Assembly (NCBI GenBank): GCA_038501625.1
Contig: JAZAYU010000008.1
Location: 8,928,938 to 8,992,937 of the forward strand
DNA from: Corbicula japonica
Lineage: Eukaryota; Mollusca; Bivalvia; Venerida; Cyrenidae
Direction: 5' to 3'
Length of the DNA: 64,000 nucleotides
Positions within the stretch are counted from its first letter, which is position 1; each line of letters starts with the position of its first letter. The translations under genes and the position numbers were made by a program. The notes below the pieces were generated by a model. The model saw only the letters and a program-made list of their open reading frames with translations. It was not told the DNA's origin and made no database searches. Shown here in pieces: positions 35,170 to 45,812 of this stretch.

Positions 35170-36855
35170 ATGGCCAAGCCGTTGAAGATCTGTGTTTGTG
35201 GAGGCGGGAAAAGTGCTCACGTGATGGCTGCCTTAGCTGCCTCTGTGCCGGAAATGGATGTCAACGTTTTGACTTTGTACAAAGACGAGGCTGAACTGTG
35301 GAACAAGGCTGTAGAGAAAGATGGTATGGTGCTTGTTTATAAGCTTCCAGACGACAGTACAAGAGAGGTGAAGGCCAAACCGAATATAATCTCAAAAGAC
35401 CCTGCAGCCGTTGTTCCAGAGAGTGACCTGGTCATCTTTGCCGTAGCAGCGAACACACATGAAGAATATTTGAAGGCAATATCCGGACATTTACATAAGA
35501 AAATGGTTGTCGTTGGTCTTCCCGGTTTGCCGGGGTTCGAGCATTTGTGTAGAAGTTACTTTGGCGAGCTTGATGATCAGATTACCATTATGTCGTTTGA
35601 AATCTCCCCCTGGATCTGTGAGATCGTTGAATACGGTAAAAAGGTAGAAATAACCCGTACTGCAAAAAGCCTAAATGGATCAATAGTACGTGGTAAAGCA
35701 ATTCCGAGAAAACCAGCGCTGATGAGCCTTCAGATGTTGCTAGGCTTCGATCCAGCTTTGAAACAAGTGAAACATTTCACTGAACTGTTGTTTACGACAT
35801 ACACATTCTTCAACCCTGTCTTGGTTTACGGACAGTGGAAGAACTGGGACGGGAAACCTATAGACTCTGAACCTTTTGTTTATGAAAACATCAGTCAGTC
35901 TACAGCTGATCTTCTGGAGCTATGCAGCAAAGAGTACCAGGCCGTTGCTCATGCATTCTCTGCTAAGAAACCGGAAGTAGATTTAACTACAGTACCAGAC
36001 ATCTTTAACTGGTTGATTGAATTCTACAAAAATGATATAGAAGACGGAACAAGTCTTTTGAAGGCGATATCTACAAACAAGGCTTACAAAGGAGTAAAGC
36101 ATACGATGAAAAAGGTCCAGAAAAGGTTTATGCCTGATTTCGAATGCCGCTTTCTAATTGAAGATGTTCCAATGGGCATGGCAGTTGTTAAAGGTATTGC
36201 TGAAATACTAGAAGTTCCTACACCAACCTGTGACATGATCATAGAATGGGCTCAAGATAAACTAAAGAAAAAATATTTAGTTGATGGGAAATTGGCTGGG
36301 TCCGATGTAAATCAAACACGAGCACCTCAGAGATTCGGGTTTAGCACTTTAGAAGAAATACTTCAAGTTCGCAAAATTGAACCTATTGTATGTGTAAAGA
36401 CCGAGTTTGCAACGGAAGACGACAATGCAGTGTCAAATGGAACTGCTAACGGAATTAACATCACAAATGCAAATGAAAACGCCTCCTCAAGTGATAAAAC
36501 ACAAACGGATAAAAATCAAACAGAAAAGGAAAATGCCAAAGGAAATGAAAATGCCACGACAGCTGAAAGTACAAAAGCAGATGAGAATACAACGGTAAGT
36601 TCAGACGCCAAAGTAAATGAAAAGGACAAAGTAGACAATGACGCCAAAACAAATGAAACTGCAAAAGCAGCAGAAAATACTAAAGTTGGAACTGAGTCCA
36701 ATGTAAACGAAAAGGACAAAGCAGGCAAAAATGCTAAAACAAATGAAAATGCGAAAGCTGCTACAGACGCCAAAGCAAATGAAAAGGACAAAACAAACAA
36801 AAATTTTAAAGTTAATGAAGCTCCAAGGCCAAGCTGGTTGAAACAAAAACGATAA
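35170..36855 (+). CDS. Opine dehydrogenase paralogue with altered catalytic His and a long charged tail
   Basis: Residues 1-400 are a full octopine-dehydrogenase fold collinear with the minus-strand gene at 13.3 kb (shared NVLTL, NWDGKP, STNKAY/NTNKAY, TRAPQ motifs). The Rossmann loop is GGGKSAH instead of GGGNGAH (residues 11-17). The position of catalytic His214 is Asn215 (FFNPVLVYG, codon AAC), while Arg327 and Asp332 are kept. Residues ~405-561 form a Lys/Asn/Glu/Ala/Thr-rich, probably disordered tail with NEKDK at about residues 482, 513 and 537 and a C-terminal PSWLKQKR. The usual family length is about 400 residues. An acceptor (ATTCCAG) ends at 35147, 22 nt before the ATG, so a 5' UTR intron is likely. 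A perfect donor word GTAAGT lies in the tail at 36595-36600 and could allow a shorter isoform. A possible AATAAA lies at 37219-37224. Enzymatic activity is uncertain. Confidence 0.9.
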   Translation: MAKPLKICVCGGGKSAHVMAALAASVPEMDVNVLTLYKDEAELWNKAVEKDGMVLVYKLPDDSTREVKAKPNIISKDPAAVVPESDLVIFAVAANTHEEYLKAISGHLHKKMVVVGLPGLPGFEHLCRSYFGELDDQITIMSFEISPWICEIVEYGKKVEITRTAKSLNGSIVRGKAIPRKPALMSLQMLLGFDPALKQVKHFTELLFTTYTFFNPVLVYGQWKNWDGKPIDSEPFVYENISQSTADLLELCSKEYQAVAHAFSAKKPEVDLTTVPDIFNWLIEFYKNDIEDGTSLLKAISTNKAYKGVKHTMKKVQKRFMPDFECRFLIEDVPMGMAVVKGIAEILEVPTPTCDMIIEWAQDKLKKKYLVDGKLAGSDVNQTRAPQRFGFSTLEEILQVRKIEPIVCVKTEFATEDDNAVSNGTANGINITNANENASSSDKTQTDKNQTEKENAKGNENATTAESTKADENTTVSSDAKVNEKDKVDNDAKTNETAKAAENTKVGTESNVNEKDKAGKNAKTNENAKAATDAKANEKDKTNKNFKVNEAPRPSWLKQKR

Positions 36856-37901
36856 AAATACAGCGACAAGTAATAGGTTTCAGAATATAAACAATTTATG
36901 GTGATAAAGGGAACACGTTTACAAAAGATGAACTTGAATTAATCGAAAACAGTAAAGGTCAGACTTGAAACTGTTAAATATTGGTTAGAGGATGTTTAAC
37001 GCTCAAACATATAGCCAACTCTCAAAATTTAGAAAACTGATATTTTGATCAGCCATGATTACCCTTAACACTATTGCAGAGTGTCTTCTTGGCGCACAAA
37101 GCACATGTGCTCTTCCAATTCCTTATTTGTTGTTGATTTGCTTGCTCATTAAAAGTTGTTTTTTAATTCTGCTGGTATTTTCAATCTTTCCCATTAACTT
37201 ATAAATATAATGGGAACTAATAAACTTCCTTGGCATGAGCCTTAGAATGAGATACAAAATCGATATGTAACAACATTATACACTTTACTCCATATACACG
37301 TATTTTATTGCATGTGCCAACAGTGTAAAATCCAGACAAAGCCGGCACATCAGTCTGATCAGGATCTACACTGTTCGTTTCTTGGTCATAAATGATTTAA
37401 TGATATATCACGGATGTACCGGCTGATCAGGATCTACACTGTTCGCACATGCCATAAAAGTTTTATGTATGGAGTAAAGCGTTAAACAACACCGTATATT
37501 TATTGCATTACGTAAGAGTAATGTTTATTTTAAAAAGTACTCTCTTACAACAATCGACCTGTTAACACAAGTAGACGCAGTAGGAATTCCAAAAGTCAAG
37601 TTCCCGGACCAGACCTTGGGTAAATAATGGGTGCAACCGTGTTTTCCAAGAAAGTAGTGTACATAGAATTCATATTTGTGTAGAAATGCGTGAAGTAAGA
37701 TACATTCGTCAATTTATGTATATTTTCTCGAGGGAGTTGAAAAACACCAAAAATAATAAGGACCTACATGTACTTACGTGCACTATCCGTGGCATTTTGA
37801 AGAATTGTCTAGCATAGTGGAGATAGCTGGAGTTGGCCGATTAAACAAGTTGACCATCCGGTAATACGATAAGTCGAAGAGGCGCTTAATCGCTGATAGA
37901 G
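36856..37901. other. 3' flank of the second opine dehydrogenase
   Basis: AT-rich. GGCTGATCAGGATCTACACT-type words occur twice (about 37357-37372 and 37421-37440), forming a short imperfect repeat. No gene seen. Confidence 0.45.
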
Positions 37902-38167
37902 TAAGGCCGGTATTCCATGGTTCCGTGATGCGTGATCCGTGTCCGTGTCCGCGTCCGTGTCCGCGGTTTTTCACTCACCAAAGATATTGGGTATATTCCA
38001 TACCTCCGTGTCCGTTACACGTCGCGGACACGAAAACGGACAAGGAGGTATGGAATATACCCAACGATATCTTTGGTGAGTGAAAAATCGCGGACACGGA
38101 CGCGGAAGCGGACACGGACACGGAATACGCATCACGGAACTATTTAATACCGGCATACAAGCATACA

Positions 38168-38713
38168 ATGGTCGACACACAATGCAGCGATAAACGCAAA
38201 TACTGGAAACTCATTAAATATTTTGTGACAGATAACAAATCTTCAAATGTAATTCCCCCTTTAATAACTACTCTATCGAATGGCGAAATAAAATTTTCTA
38301 TTACGGATACAGAAAAAGCGCAAACACTCAACGAATATTTTTGTTCTATTTCCTCACTAGACGAAACACAAGCAAGCTTACCAAACTTAGAACCGCTTAC
38401 AGACGCATGCCTTAGTAACTTCACAATCACAGAACAGGATGTTTTGGATGTTTTATTAAATTTAAATATTAACAAAGCCAGTGGTCATGATGGAATCAGT
38501 AACAAAATGCTAAAAGAAACGGCTAAATCAATTAAAAAACCTCTATGCATAATTTTTAATCGATCACTACAGGAAGGGATATTTCCTTCATCTTGGAAAA
38601 CAGCTTCAGTCATCCCATTCTTTAAGAAGGGCGAAAAAGAACAACCAAGCAATTACCGACCTATATCTTTATTAAGTTGTATTGGAAAAGTTATGGAAAA
38701 AAATAATGTATAA
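38168..38713 (+). pseudogene. LINE ORF2, upstream fragment (linker and RT fingers)
   Basis: 181 codons in frame, covering the linker between endonuclease and RT and the first RT blocks. Recognisable are NKASGHDGISNKMLKE, a SWKTASVIPFFKKGEK block and SNYRPISLLSCIGKVME, which are standard RT block 0-2 motifs of jockey-like LINEs. The frame ends prematurely after a homopolymer A7 run (38697-38703), and RT homology continues in another frame. The ATG at 38168 is only the first one after 5' truncation, not a native start. Confidence 0.85.
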
Positions 38714-40292
38714 AAACATTTATAATTATTTATTATCAAATAAATTATTATTCAAAAATCAATATGGATTTAGGTCAAACCACTCGACAGTCTATCAATT
38801 AATTGAAATTTATAACCAAATTTGTCAGTCTCTTGACGCAAAGCCATTCACATGTTTAATCTTCTGCGATGTGTCCAAGGCATTTGACCGGGTGTGGCAC
38901 AGAGGTCTCTTACACAAGTTAAAGCAATATGGTATAACTGACAAACATCTTAGCTGGATTCAAAATTACTTATCAGATAGACAACAAAAAGTATTAGTTT
39001 CATCTAGTTCGTCTCAAAATCTACCAGTAAAAGCTGGGGTTCCTCAGGGCTCGATCCTTGGTCCTTTGTTCTTTCTCCTTTATATTAACGACATAGCAGA
39101 TAATATATTAAGTGTAACACGTCTTTTCGCAGACGACACTTCTTTGGCTCAAACAACTTCATCATTATTAGACTTAGAGGGAATTCTTAATCACGACTTA
39201 CAACAAATATCACAATGGTCAAAACGATGGCTTGTAACATTCAATCCTGACAAAACAGAGGTATTATTTTTTTCAACAAACAAGTCAATAAACCCACCTA
39301 GTCTCATCTTTAACGGAACTCAGTTATCCTTAACCAATAGTCACAAACACCTTGGCGTAATTTTTAATAATGATGGAAAATGGCACGATCATATAGAATA
39401 TATTTCAAAATCAGCATCTAAAGTTCTAGGATTAATGCGAGCTATAAAATTCAAAGTAAACCAACAAACTCTAAACCAAATCTACATTTCATATATGCGC
39501 CCTATCTTAGAATACGCATCTGTAGTCTGGGACAGTTGTACAGAATACGAGAAAACAAAATTAGAGCAATTACAGTACGAAGCTGCGCGAATCGTTACAG
39601 GCTTGACTCGCTCAGTTTCCATTGAAAAACTTATCAAAGAAGCAGGATGGATGTCGTTAGCCAACAGGCGCACTTACCAAAAATTAGTCCTAATGTATAA
39701 AGTGAGAAACAATATGGTACCTGAAGATTTTGCTATTAACTTTCCGCGATACGTCGGAGATGAAAACCAATATCATTTACGAAACGCGGATAATTATGCA
39801 ACTATTCCAAGAAGAACAACTCTTTATTCGAATTCGTTCATTCCGTCGGCAACTTCTTTGTGGAACTCATTGCAACCAGAAATAAAAAATAGTCCTTCCA
39901 TTAGTAATTTTAAGAACATTTTGAAAAACTCATTGTTTGAAAGCAACGCCGTTCCTGATTACTATTTTACGGGGTCCAGAATGCTTTCAGTATACCATGC
40001 GCGTATAAGAAACGGTTGTAGCAACCTAAACCATGATTTATTTAACAATTATCTAAAAGATAGCAACTTATGTCAATGTGGGGCAGGAATGGAAGATGCA
40101 GAACACTTCTTTTTTAAATGTTCAAACTATCGCGGTCAACGTATTATTTTATTTCGAGAAACGCATCATCTCCATCCGCTTGGAGTAAATACTTTACTAT
40201 TTGGTAAAAATGAACTCTCCGCTGAAGATAACAAAATCTTATTTGACTCTGTGCAGAAGTATATTAAAGATACAAAACGTTTCAGTAATTAG
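38705..40292 (+). pseudogene. LINE ORF2, downstream fragment (RT palm, thumb, C-terminal Cys/His motif)
   Basis: Continues the RT one frame over. Counting from an in-frame ATG at 38682, motif A is FCDVSKAFDRV (Asp63), motif B is AGVPQGSILGPLFF and motif C is FADDTSLA (Asp151/Asp152), so the catalytic aspartates are present. The thumb follows, then a C-terminal CxC-x8-H-x4-C cluster (about residues 464-480) typical of jockey/CR1-type ORF2. The stop is at 40290-40292. Loss of one base in the A7 run relative to this sequence is all that separates the two fragments. Without 5' sequence the copy cannot be autonomous. Confidence 0.88.
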
Positions 40293-40599
40293 ATACGTCA
40301 TATATATTAAATTAAACTAAATTGAAGGCGCGTGTTGCTGGGTCGTGCGGTGCGGCGGGGCAGAACTTTTGATATTTCATGACATGTTTTAAGGAAACTA
40401 TGAAATGTTTGTTAAGTAATGTCACATTATATTATATTCTATTGGATCATACTGCCATGTTAAAATTGTCATATCTGTATATGGTGAGGGCCAATTTTAT
40501 AACGTGTTAAGCACTTGTGGCCCAAACCAATTTGCTTTAAATATTGGCAATAAAATATGTTTAAACTATTTAATACCGGCCTAAGTCGGCAATGCACCA

Positions 40600-41010
40600 A
40601 CGCGAAAATACGACATCTAACACAGACTATAGGTTAACCTAGCTAAATTGGCGATGTTAACAATTATTTATAGATTCTAAACACGGGTTCATGCAAATTT
40701 ACGCGTTAAAAGTATTATTTTGCCATTTAATAACACATCGCCTGGATAGCCTAGTGGTTTAAGCGTCAGTCTTGCATAGGATTAATTTTTTTCGACACGG
40801 GTTCGATTCACACTAACACACGACTTTTAAGGAAATGTTTTAGATTTATATTTGTTTAAGTTTTATTGCAGTAACTTCAAAGTATTGTATGTATTTTGCT
40901 TCAGTTTGTTTTATCGCGGAAATAATTTTTGTGTAAAAAATAAAACAAAGAATGTAAAAAGACATTTTTCGAACGTACAACCTATAACAGCGTCGCTACA
41001 ATGTCGGGTT
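40600..41010 (+). repeat. tRNA-headed SINE-like repeat, copy 1
   Basis: Contains an A box TAGCCTAGTGG (about 40747-40757) and a B-box-like GGTTCGATTCA (about 40800-40810). A body follows (TTTTAAGGAAAT, GTATGTATTTTGCTTCAGTT, TTATCGCGGAAATAATT) that recurs at 47880-48030. The sequence upstream of the A box (TTGGCGATGTTAACAATTAT, AAATTTACGCGTTAAA) is also shared with 47266-47330, so the repeat is longer than the tRNA-like part. Confidence 0.65.
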
Positions 41011-41059
41011 CGCGTGGGCCTTCAAGCTTATTATAAACAACCAATGTTTTCCATATCCT

Positions 41060-41310
41060 GATGAATACGATAAAATATCGATTCAATTCTTATATTTAAA
41101 CTCCTAAATATTCTCAATTTTTACTAAATACTGAGTATAACTTGTCCTTTTGAATGACTGCTGAATTCACCATATTGTCGACAAAGCGATTGACGGCACG
41201 CTTTTTCGCAGCAACTTGTGGTAAAACGTGCGTGTTTGTCGACGTCACACGACATAACATTGCGCACAGCGAGGCATTTGGTTTTAGAATTGTCCCTTAC
41301 CAATTTGATG
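41060..41310 (+). repeat. C-family element, copy 1 (hairpin part mostly lost)
   Basis: Shares ACGGCACGCTTTTTCGCAGC, then GTGGTAAAACGTGCGTG and GACGTCACACG, with the copy at 44.64-45.03 kb. It starts in the GATTCAATTCTTATATTTA block that follows the hairpin in that copy. Confidence 0.7.
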
Positions 41311-41323
41311 TCATTGCAAAAGA

Positions 41324-41386
41324 ATGGAATCAAGGTTGAAGAGAGTCCTTTCTCAAAGTTCAAGTGAAAGGCTAGAGAGGTGCAAG
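41324..41386 (+). CDS. Candidate short first exon (21 codons)
   Basis: ATG at 41324 opens 21 codons (beginning MESRLKRVLSQSSSERLERC) that end exactly at a strong donor, TGCAAG|GTGAGT, in phase 0. A CRE-like GACGTCAC lies about 80 bp upstream, inside the C-family element. No following exon was found. The product is unknown, and chance cannot be excluded for so short a frame. Confidence 0.2.
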
Positions 41387-41504
41387 GTGAGTGTAAATGT
41401 TTGCCTGTTATGAGAAAAGTGCATATTTAATTAAAAAGAAATATATTTTTGTCGTGTTTCAGTGCGGAAGAAAATAAGAGTTGGATATGGTCCCAATGTT
41501 ATAA

Positions 41505-41590
41505 AAAATGAGAATGGAAACCAATCTCAAATCTCCAGCATTGAGATTTGAGACTGGCTTCAAATCTCAGTTTTATAATATTCAGCCCTG
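41505..41590. repeat. T-family hairpin MITE, short copy
   Basis: ATGAGAATGGAAACCAATCT and AGATTTGAGACTGGCTTC are inverted arms. The copy ends in CTCAGTTTTATAATATTC like other members. Confidence 0.7.
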
Positions 41591-44500
41591 GTTTAGCGGA
41601 CCCCAGATGTTCAAAATACCAAAAGCCCAGCGACGAGAGAGCGTTAAAGAGAAATGTTTGTTGGCCCTTATCGGTGTAATCTTATTTATTAAATAACAAT
41701 ATTAACGAAGTATTTAAACTATTTAAATTCCTTTTTTTTCCAAAGGTAATAAAAATATGTAATAAAATGACTTCATATACCTCGTCGAAAAAAATTTTAC
41801 AACTAAACTATATATTTGCATCTTAATTAAGAGAACCACTGAACGATGAAAAAAACAATAAAAATTCGCGAGAATAAATGTAACATTCATCCGATATTTG
41901 TGTAACTGAATTTCGACTACGTGGCAACACAACAAAGTATCCAATAATTTGAATGGGATAATGAAAACGATTGCACAAACTTTCGTTGTTTTATTAAGGG
42001 TTTGAATAGGTTACTACACTTGTGCCAAATTTGATGAATAAAATCTGACAGTGTTTACTAAAGAAGTTATAAAATGTCTTCATTATATATATGCACTTTA
42101 TTAAGGGAGCGAGGACTAGAGTGATATGTTTTGTTTGCGTGAGAAATAAACATGGTATTAAATGCCATTTCGACAAACGCGTCAGTCACTTCGGGCCTAC
42201 CATTCGAGAAAAAAAGAACTTTTCGAAAACGACGCGGCACAAATTGGTTGCCATACCGTCGAAACGAGTGCTTTTATCAACAACTATGTAGAGAAAGTGA
42301 ATAATGAATGACATTGTGAAATCGAAATCATGCCGGTTTAACTGCTTTTAAGAAGTTAATTTTTGCATACAATTGATATTTTATTGAGAAAATATGTTTC
42401 GCTGATCTCTGTTATGAATAGGAATCCCTTCACCGCATATATATGCATTCATAAAGAGCTGAATACATTTTCTTTTGATCAGTCTTTTACAATGTTGATA
42501 TTTTATTTAACTATGTATATCCTGAATTGAACGACACTCAGCTTGAGCCGTTATTATCAGCATAATAACTTTTTGAAAACCGTGTTTGACGAGCTCTTGC
42601 TTAAATGGCATCAAAAGTGCTTTTAACAGATATCCACAAACACTTTTATTTTATTTATTGTAGGTACAGAATTGATTTGTAAATTTAATCAATTTTTTCA
42701 TGAATTAATTTGGATTAAATCAGTGCAGTGAGAAAGCAAAGGTAAAGCGCTTGTAATGAAATGCACTTCTTGACTTAAACTTTTCAACTTCAGTTTTGCC
42801 GAAATCAGAGATGATTACGCCTCGCCGGATTAACATTTCACTGTTTAATAATGATCAGTCTGTTCAATGATAATAATCCGTGCGACAAGATGACAGAATG
42901 ACCTAGTGAAGTTGTTGTGAAGATATCAAGACGCGAGATGAAAATTCTTTTAAAATCAAAGCTTTTCTTGGACTTTGTTACGTAACAATTAATGCCAGGA
43001 TGTCAGGAACAGAGACAAAAGAAACAATAGTAAGTGTAAATACACATTTTGTTGTATACGTGTACGTAGATTTTTTTATATAAAAAAAAGCTTCCGGTGA
43101 TATATCGCAGGATTTATCACGGGGCGGAGTACAGATGCGGAAGGATATATCAATAGGGACGTAGTCCCGAGTGATCAATCTCCTTCGCAGAGTTGTCGTT
43201 CCTTACACTCACTTTACATCTCTGCGAAAGGCGAAATGTCAAGATCTTTTACCAAACTTGACAGCCTTATTTTTTGCAGTCGTAATTATGAATGTAAAAG
43301 CTTGTGGTGAAACAAATGACAGAAATCTTCACTATCTTTTATTCAAACCGAAGAAACCCAAGCAATGTTTAATGTAATTCGTGAACTATTTTTGAGTTTA
43401 AAGTAAAAGTAGTTGAAAGTAGTCCCAGCCTATAACAGAGGTGAATGTAATGAGCCGATAGTGTAAGAGAGTGCCGAGTGATATCTATTACGCATCTAAA
43501 CGACGATTTATCACTGTAAGCCATTTATTATGTCAATTCCAACACAAATTAATATGCTTAATAGAACTTTCGTCAAGCGGTTAATGACGTCATAAATAAA
43601 AACGTCGCGGAATAAATCACCATCGCTTCTATTCATTGCCTATGGGTATTTCCGGCGGCCTTCCTAGAAAAGTGTTTAGAGCATCGGAAACCTGATCCGG
43701 AATCACAGTCCGCAGAAACAGTGCGAGTTCTGGTTATTTTTAAATGACCTAAGCCACGTGCACCTCACTTTGACGGGTACAGAGCGTTGGACGCAAGGAT
43801 ATAACACTCAAATTACCGCAGAAGGCCAAATCATCTCGGCGGTTGGCTATGTTTTCTAATGAAAATATGTGACACGCAGTCATTTTAAGCTGGTCCAGGT
43901 GGTCGCAGGATCGGGGATATAGAACCTGTAAGGTTTAGCACTGTCACAAAATGAAAAACTATTCTGCACTATAATCACACAGTAGGCGCGCTAACACTGT
44001 GCACTCAGTGCAAGTCGGTCGCAAACCTTACAAATAACTTGGGCTCACTTTATATTTCTGACAAAACAGCCAACCAGTAGGCCTACTGCCACAATCTTCT
44101 TAACACGATGAGATGTAGCTGCGTTCGGATTAGAAGAGCCAAAATAAGGTCGCGCCGACGCTAGTCCTCTGCTGGCAGTAAGCGCAGCAGAGTAAATCAG
44201 CCCCGGCATCGTGAGGTCGTGTCCAGCGAATTACATTGCAAAGATTTGTTCTTTTTTCACAGCAGAGAACGACTGAAACTAGTCTGATGTATATATACAC
44301 ACACTGGAATAAAGACAGATTCTCACATGCCATGCACAAGCCACGTGAGCACTTCCTGCCAACTTTGCAGGTGCTTCTTGCAGTGGTCACGCGGATCAGA
44401 CATACAAAGTTTCATCTTATTGCACGCAAGTTGCGCCTGCATGGGGGATGTACGCTCAGCGTGCTTGTAAGAAGGCGTTGTTTTTCGCATGTGCCCTGCA

Positions 44501-44636
44501 GAACGCGCGGTCGTAAGGTGTAATGTGGCTGACTGGATGTGACCGCAAAGAACCGCAGGAGATGGTTCACAAGTTAGCTGCAGCTGCGTTTACGCGCGTG
44601 CAAAGAAAACAGGCACGACGAAACGTTGCAGTACTT
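41591..44636. other. No supported gene
   Basis: AT-rich to about 43.0 kb and more GC-rich from 43.6 to 44.6 kb. Around 43090-43180 and 43605-43625 TTTATCAC / AATAAATCACC words recur in opposite orientation, hinting at a degraded foldback repeat. Open frames at 43171 and 44130-44520 overlap on both strands and match nothing I know. Confidence 0.4.
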
Positions 44637-45030
44637 AAGGATTGAATCGATAGTTGATGGTTTCCATTTGGGTATGGAAAACAGTCGGGTTGTTTAAAGT
44701 GTGTGAAGCCCGAAGGGCTTCACGCGTACTCTAAACAATCCAACTGTTTTTCATACCCAAACGGAAACCATCAAATATTGATTCAATCCTTGTATTTACA
44801 CTCATTTATAATCTCATTAACACAGAAGTAATATTACGGCTTTTTCGAATGGCTGTTGGAACCTACGTTGACGACAAAGTGAATGACGGCACGCTTTTTC
44901 GCAGCAACTCGTGGTAAAACGTGCGTGCAAGGCGACGTCACACGTCAAAACATCGTGCAACGTCCAATAAATTGTGAACGGCTCTACTGTAGCCACGCCT
45001 TTTAAATAATACGTCACACTGTTTACAATC
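44637..45030. mobile_element. C-family element, copy 2, with near-perfect 160-bp hairpin
   Basis: 44637-44796 folds on itself. AAGGATTGAATCGATAGTTG pairs with the CAAATATTGATTCAATCCTT end, TTCCATTTGGGTATGGAAAA pairs with the TTTTCATACCCAAACGGAAA side, and a central GAAGCCCGAAGGGCTTC closes the stem. A non-palindromic module follows (44797-45030) shared with 41060-41310. Confidence 0.8.
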
Positions 45031-45661
45031 AGAACTTATGATTCGCTAGAAGAATAAGACTTCATCGTAGAGGACGAAGTTGAAGTGTAAATATATTAGT
45101 AGTGACATTGTTTGATTTCCCTGTGGCCGGTGTGCTGATATTCATCGTGGTGGGTGTGGTGTGTGGTAATGGTTGTCGTGGTGATGACTTGTGGTCGTGG
45201 AAGTTAGGATAGTGATGGATGTCGTGATATAATACACTTCTTTAGCATAAACAATTAGTTTGCAATGTAAAATATTTAAACACGTATAAATCTGTCAAAA
45301 TTTAATAAGTTCCTGCGGCAAAACCGAGACAATTTTAAGTCTGTCGGTATCTGCTGTTTCATTTTGATCGATTCATTATCTTCTGTAATTGATCGACTTG
45401 TTTTCCCGATGGCTAATCAGATAAGTATAATCAAATTACTGCAAAGTAAGCAGTTGGCGGCTAAATGAAAACATGTCGGCACTCTGTTAGGGTGAATTAC
45501 GTTTGCCCTAAGACCTTGAGACGATAAATATGGTGAAACTTTTATTTCAAATATTTGATAGGAAAGCTTTCAATTTAAAGTTCACCAGTTAATATGGAGT
45601 TGTTGATTTGTCACGTAAAAGATGCAGAGCTTTACAAGTTTAATCAAGTCCCAAGGTGATG

Positions 45662-45812
45662 GAATGGAGACCAGTCTCAAATTTCAAGCATATAACCGGC
45701 TGAAATGTAGACAAGTCAGCTAATCAGATGCTTCATATTTCTCCAATTTCAGTCAATCAGGTGCTTGAGATTTAAGACTGGTTTTCAATATCAGTTTTAT
45801 AATCTTCTGCTC
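45662..45812. repeat. T-family hairpin MITE copy
   Basis: ATGGAGACCAGTCTCAAATT on the left and TTGAGATTTAAGACTGGTTT then CAGTTTTATAATCTTC on the right form the arms. The loop contains duplicated CAGTCAATCAGGTGCTT-like words. Confidence 0.7.

Larger units (their letters stand above)
38155..40563 (+). mobile_element. 5'-truncated jockey-like non-LTR retrotransposon (LINE)
   Basis: 2409 bp inserted in the right arm of the MITE. The 17-bp target AACTATTTAATACCGGC is duplicated exactly at 38138-38154 and 40564-40580. The element starts inside its second ORF (no endonuclease, no ORF1) and ends shortly after an AATAAA (40549-40554) without a long poly(A) tail. It carries one frameshift in an A7 run. 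The intact duplication and the near-complete frame point to a fairly young insertion. Confidence 0.92.
37905..40581. mobile_element. Palindromic MITE (PIF/Harbinger-like) split by a LINE
   Basis: The left end GGCCGGTATT begins at 37905. The matching inverted end AATACCGGCC finishes at 40581. TAA flanks both (37902-37904, 40582-40584), the TWA target pattern of PIF/Harbinger elements. Without the LINE and its duplicated target, the MITE is about 251 bp and an almost perfect hairpin. Arms contain TTCCGTGATGCGT, several GTCCGTGTCCG words, TTTTTCACTCACCAAAGATA and GGGTATATTCCATACCTCC. The superfamily is inferred only from the ends and duplication. Confidence 0.8.

Noticed and set aside
36461..36869. 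Antisense frames (up to 117 codons) opposite the opine dehydrogenase tail
   Set aside because: Shadows of the low-complexity Lys/Asn/Glu codons. Phe/Ser/Leu-rich with no independent support.
37783..38180. Short frames on both strands around 38.0 kb
   Set aside because: They are translations of the MITE palindrome arms, hence mirror-image Arg/Thr- or Pro/Cys-rich frames.
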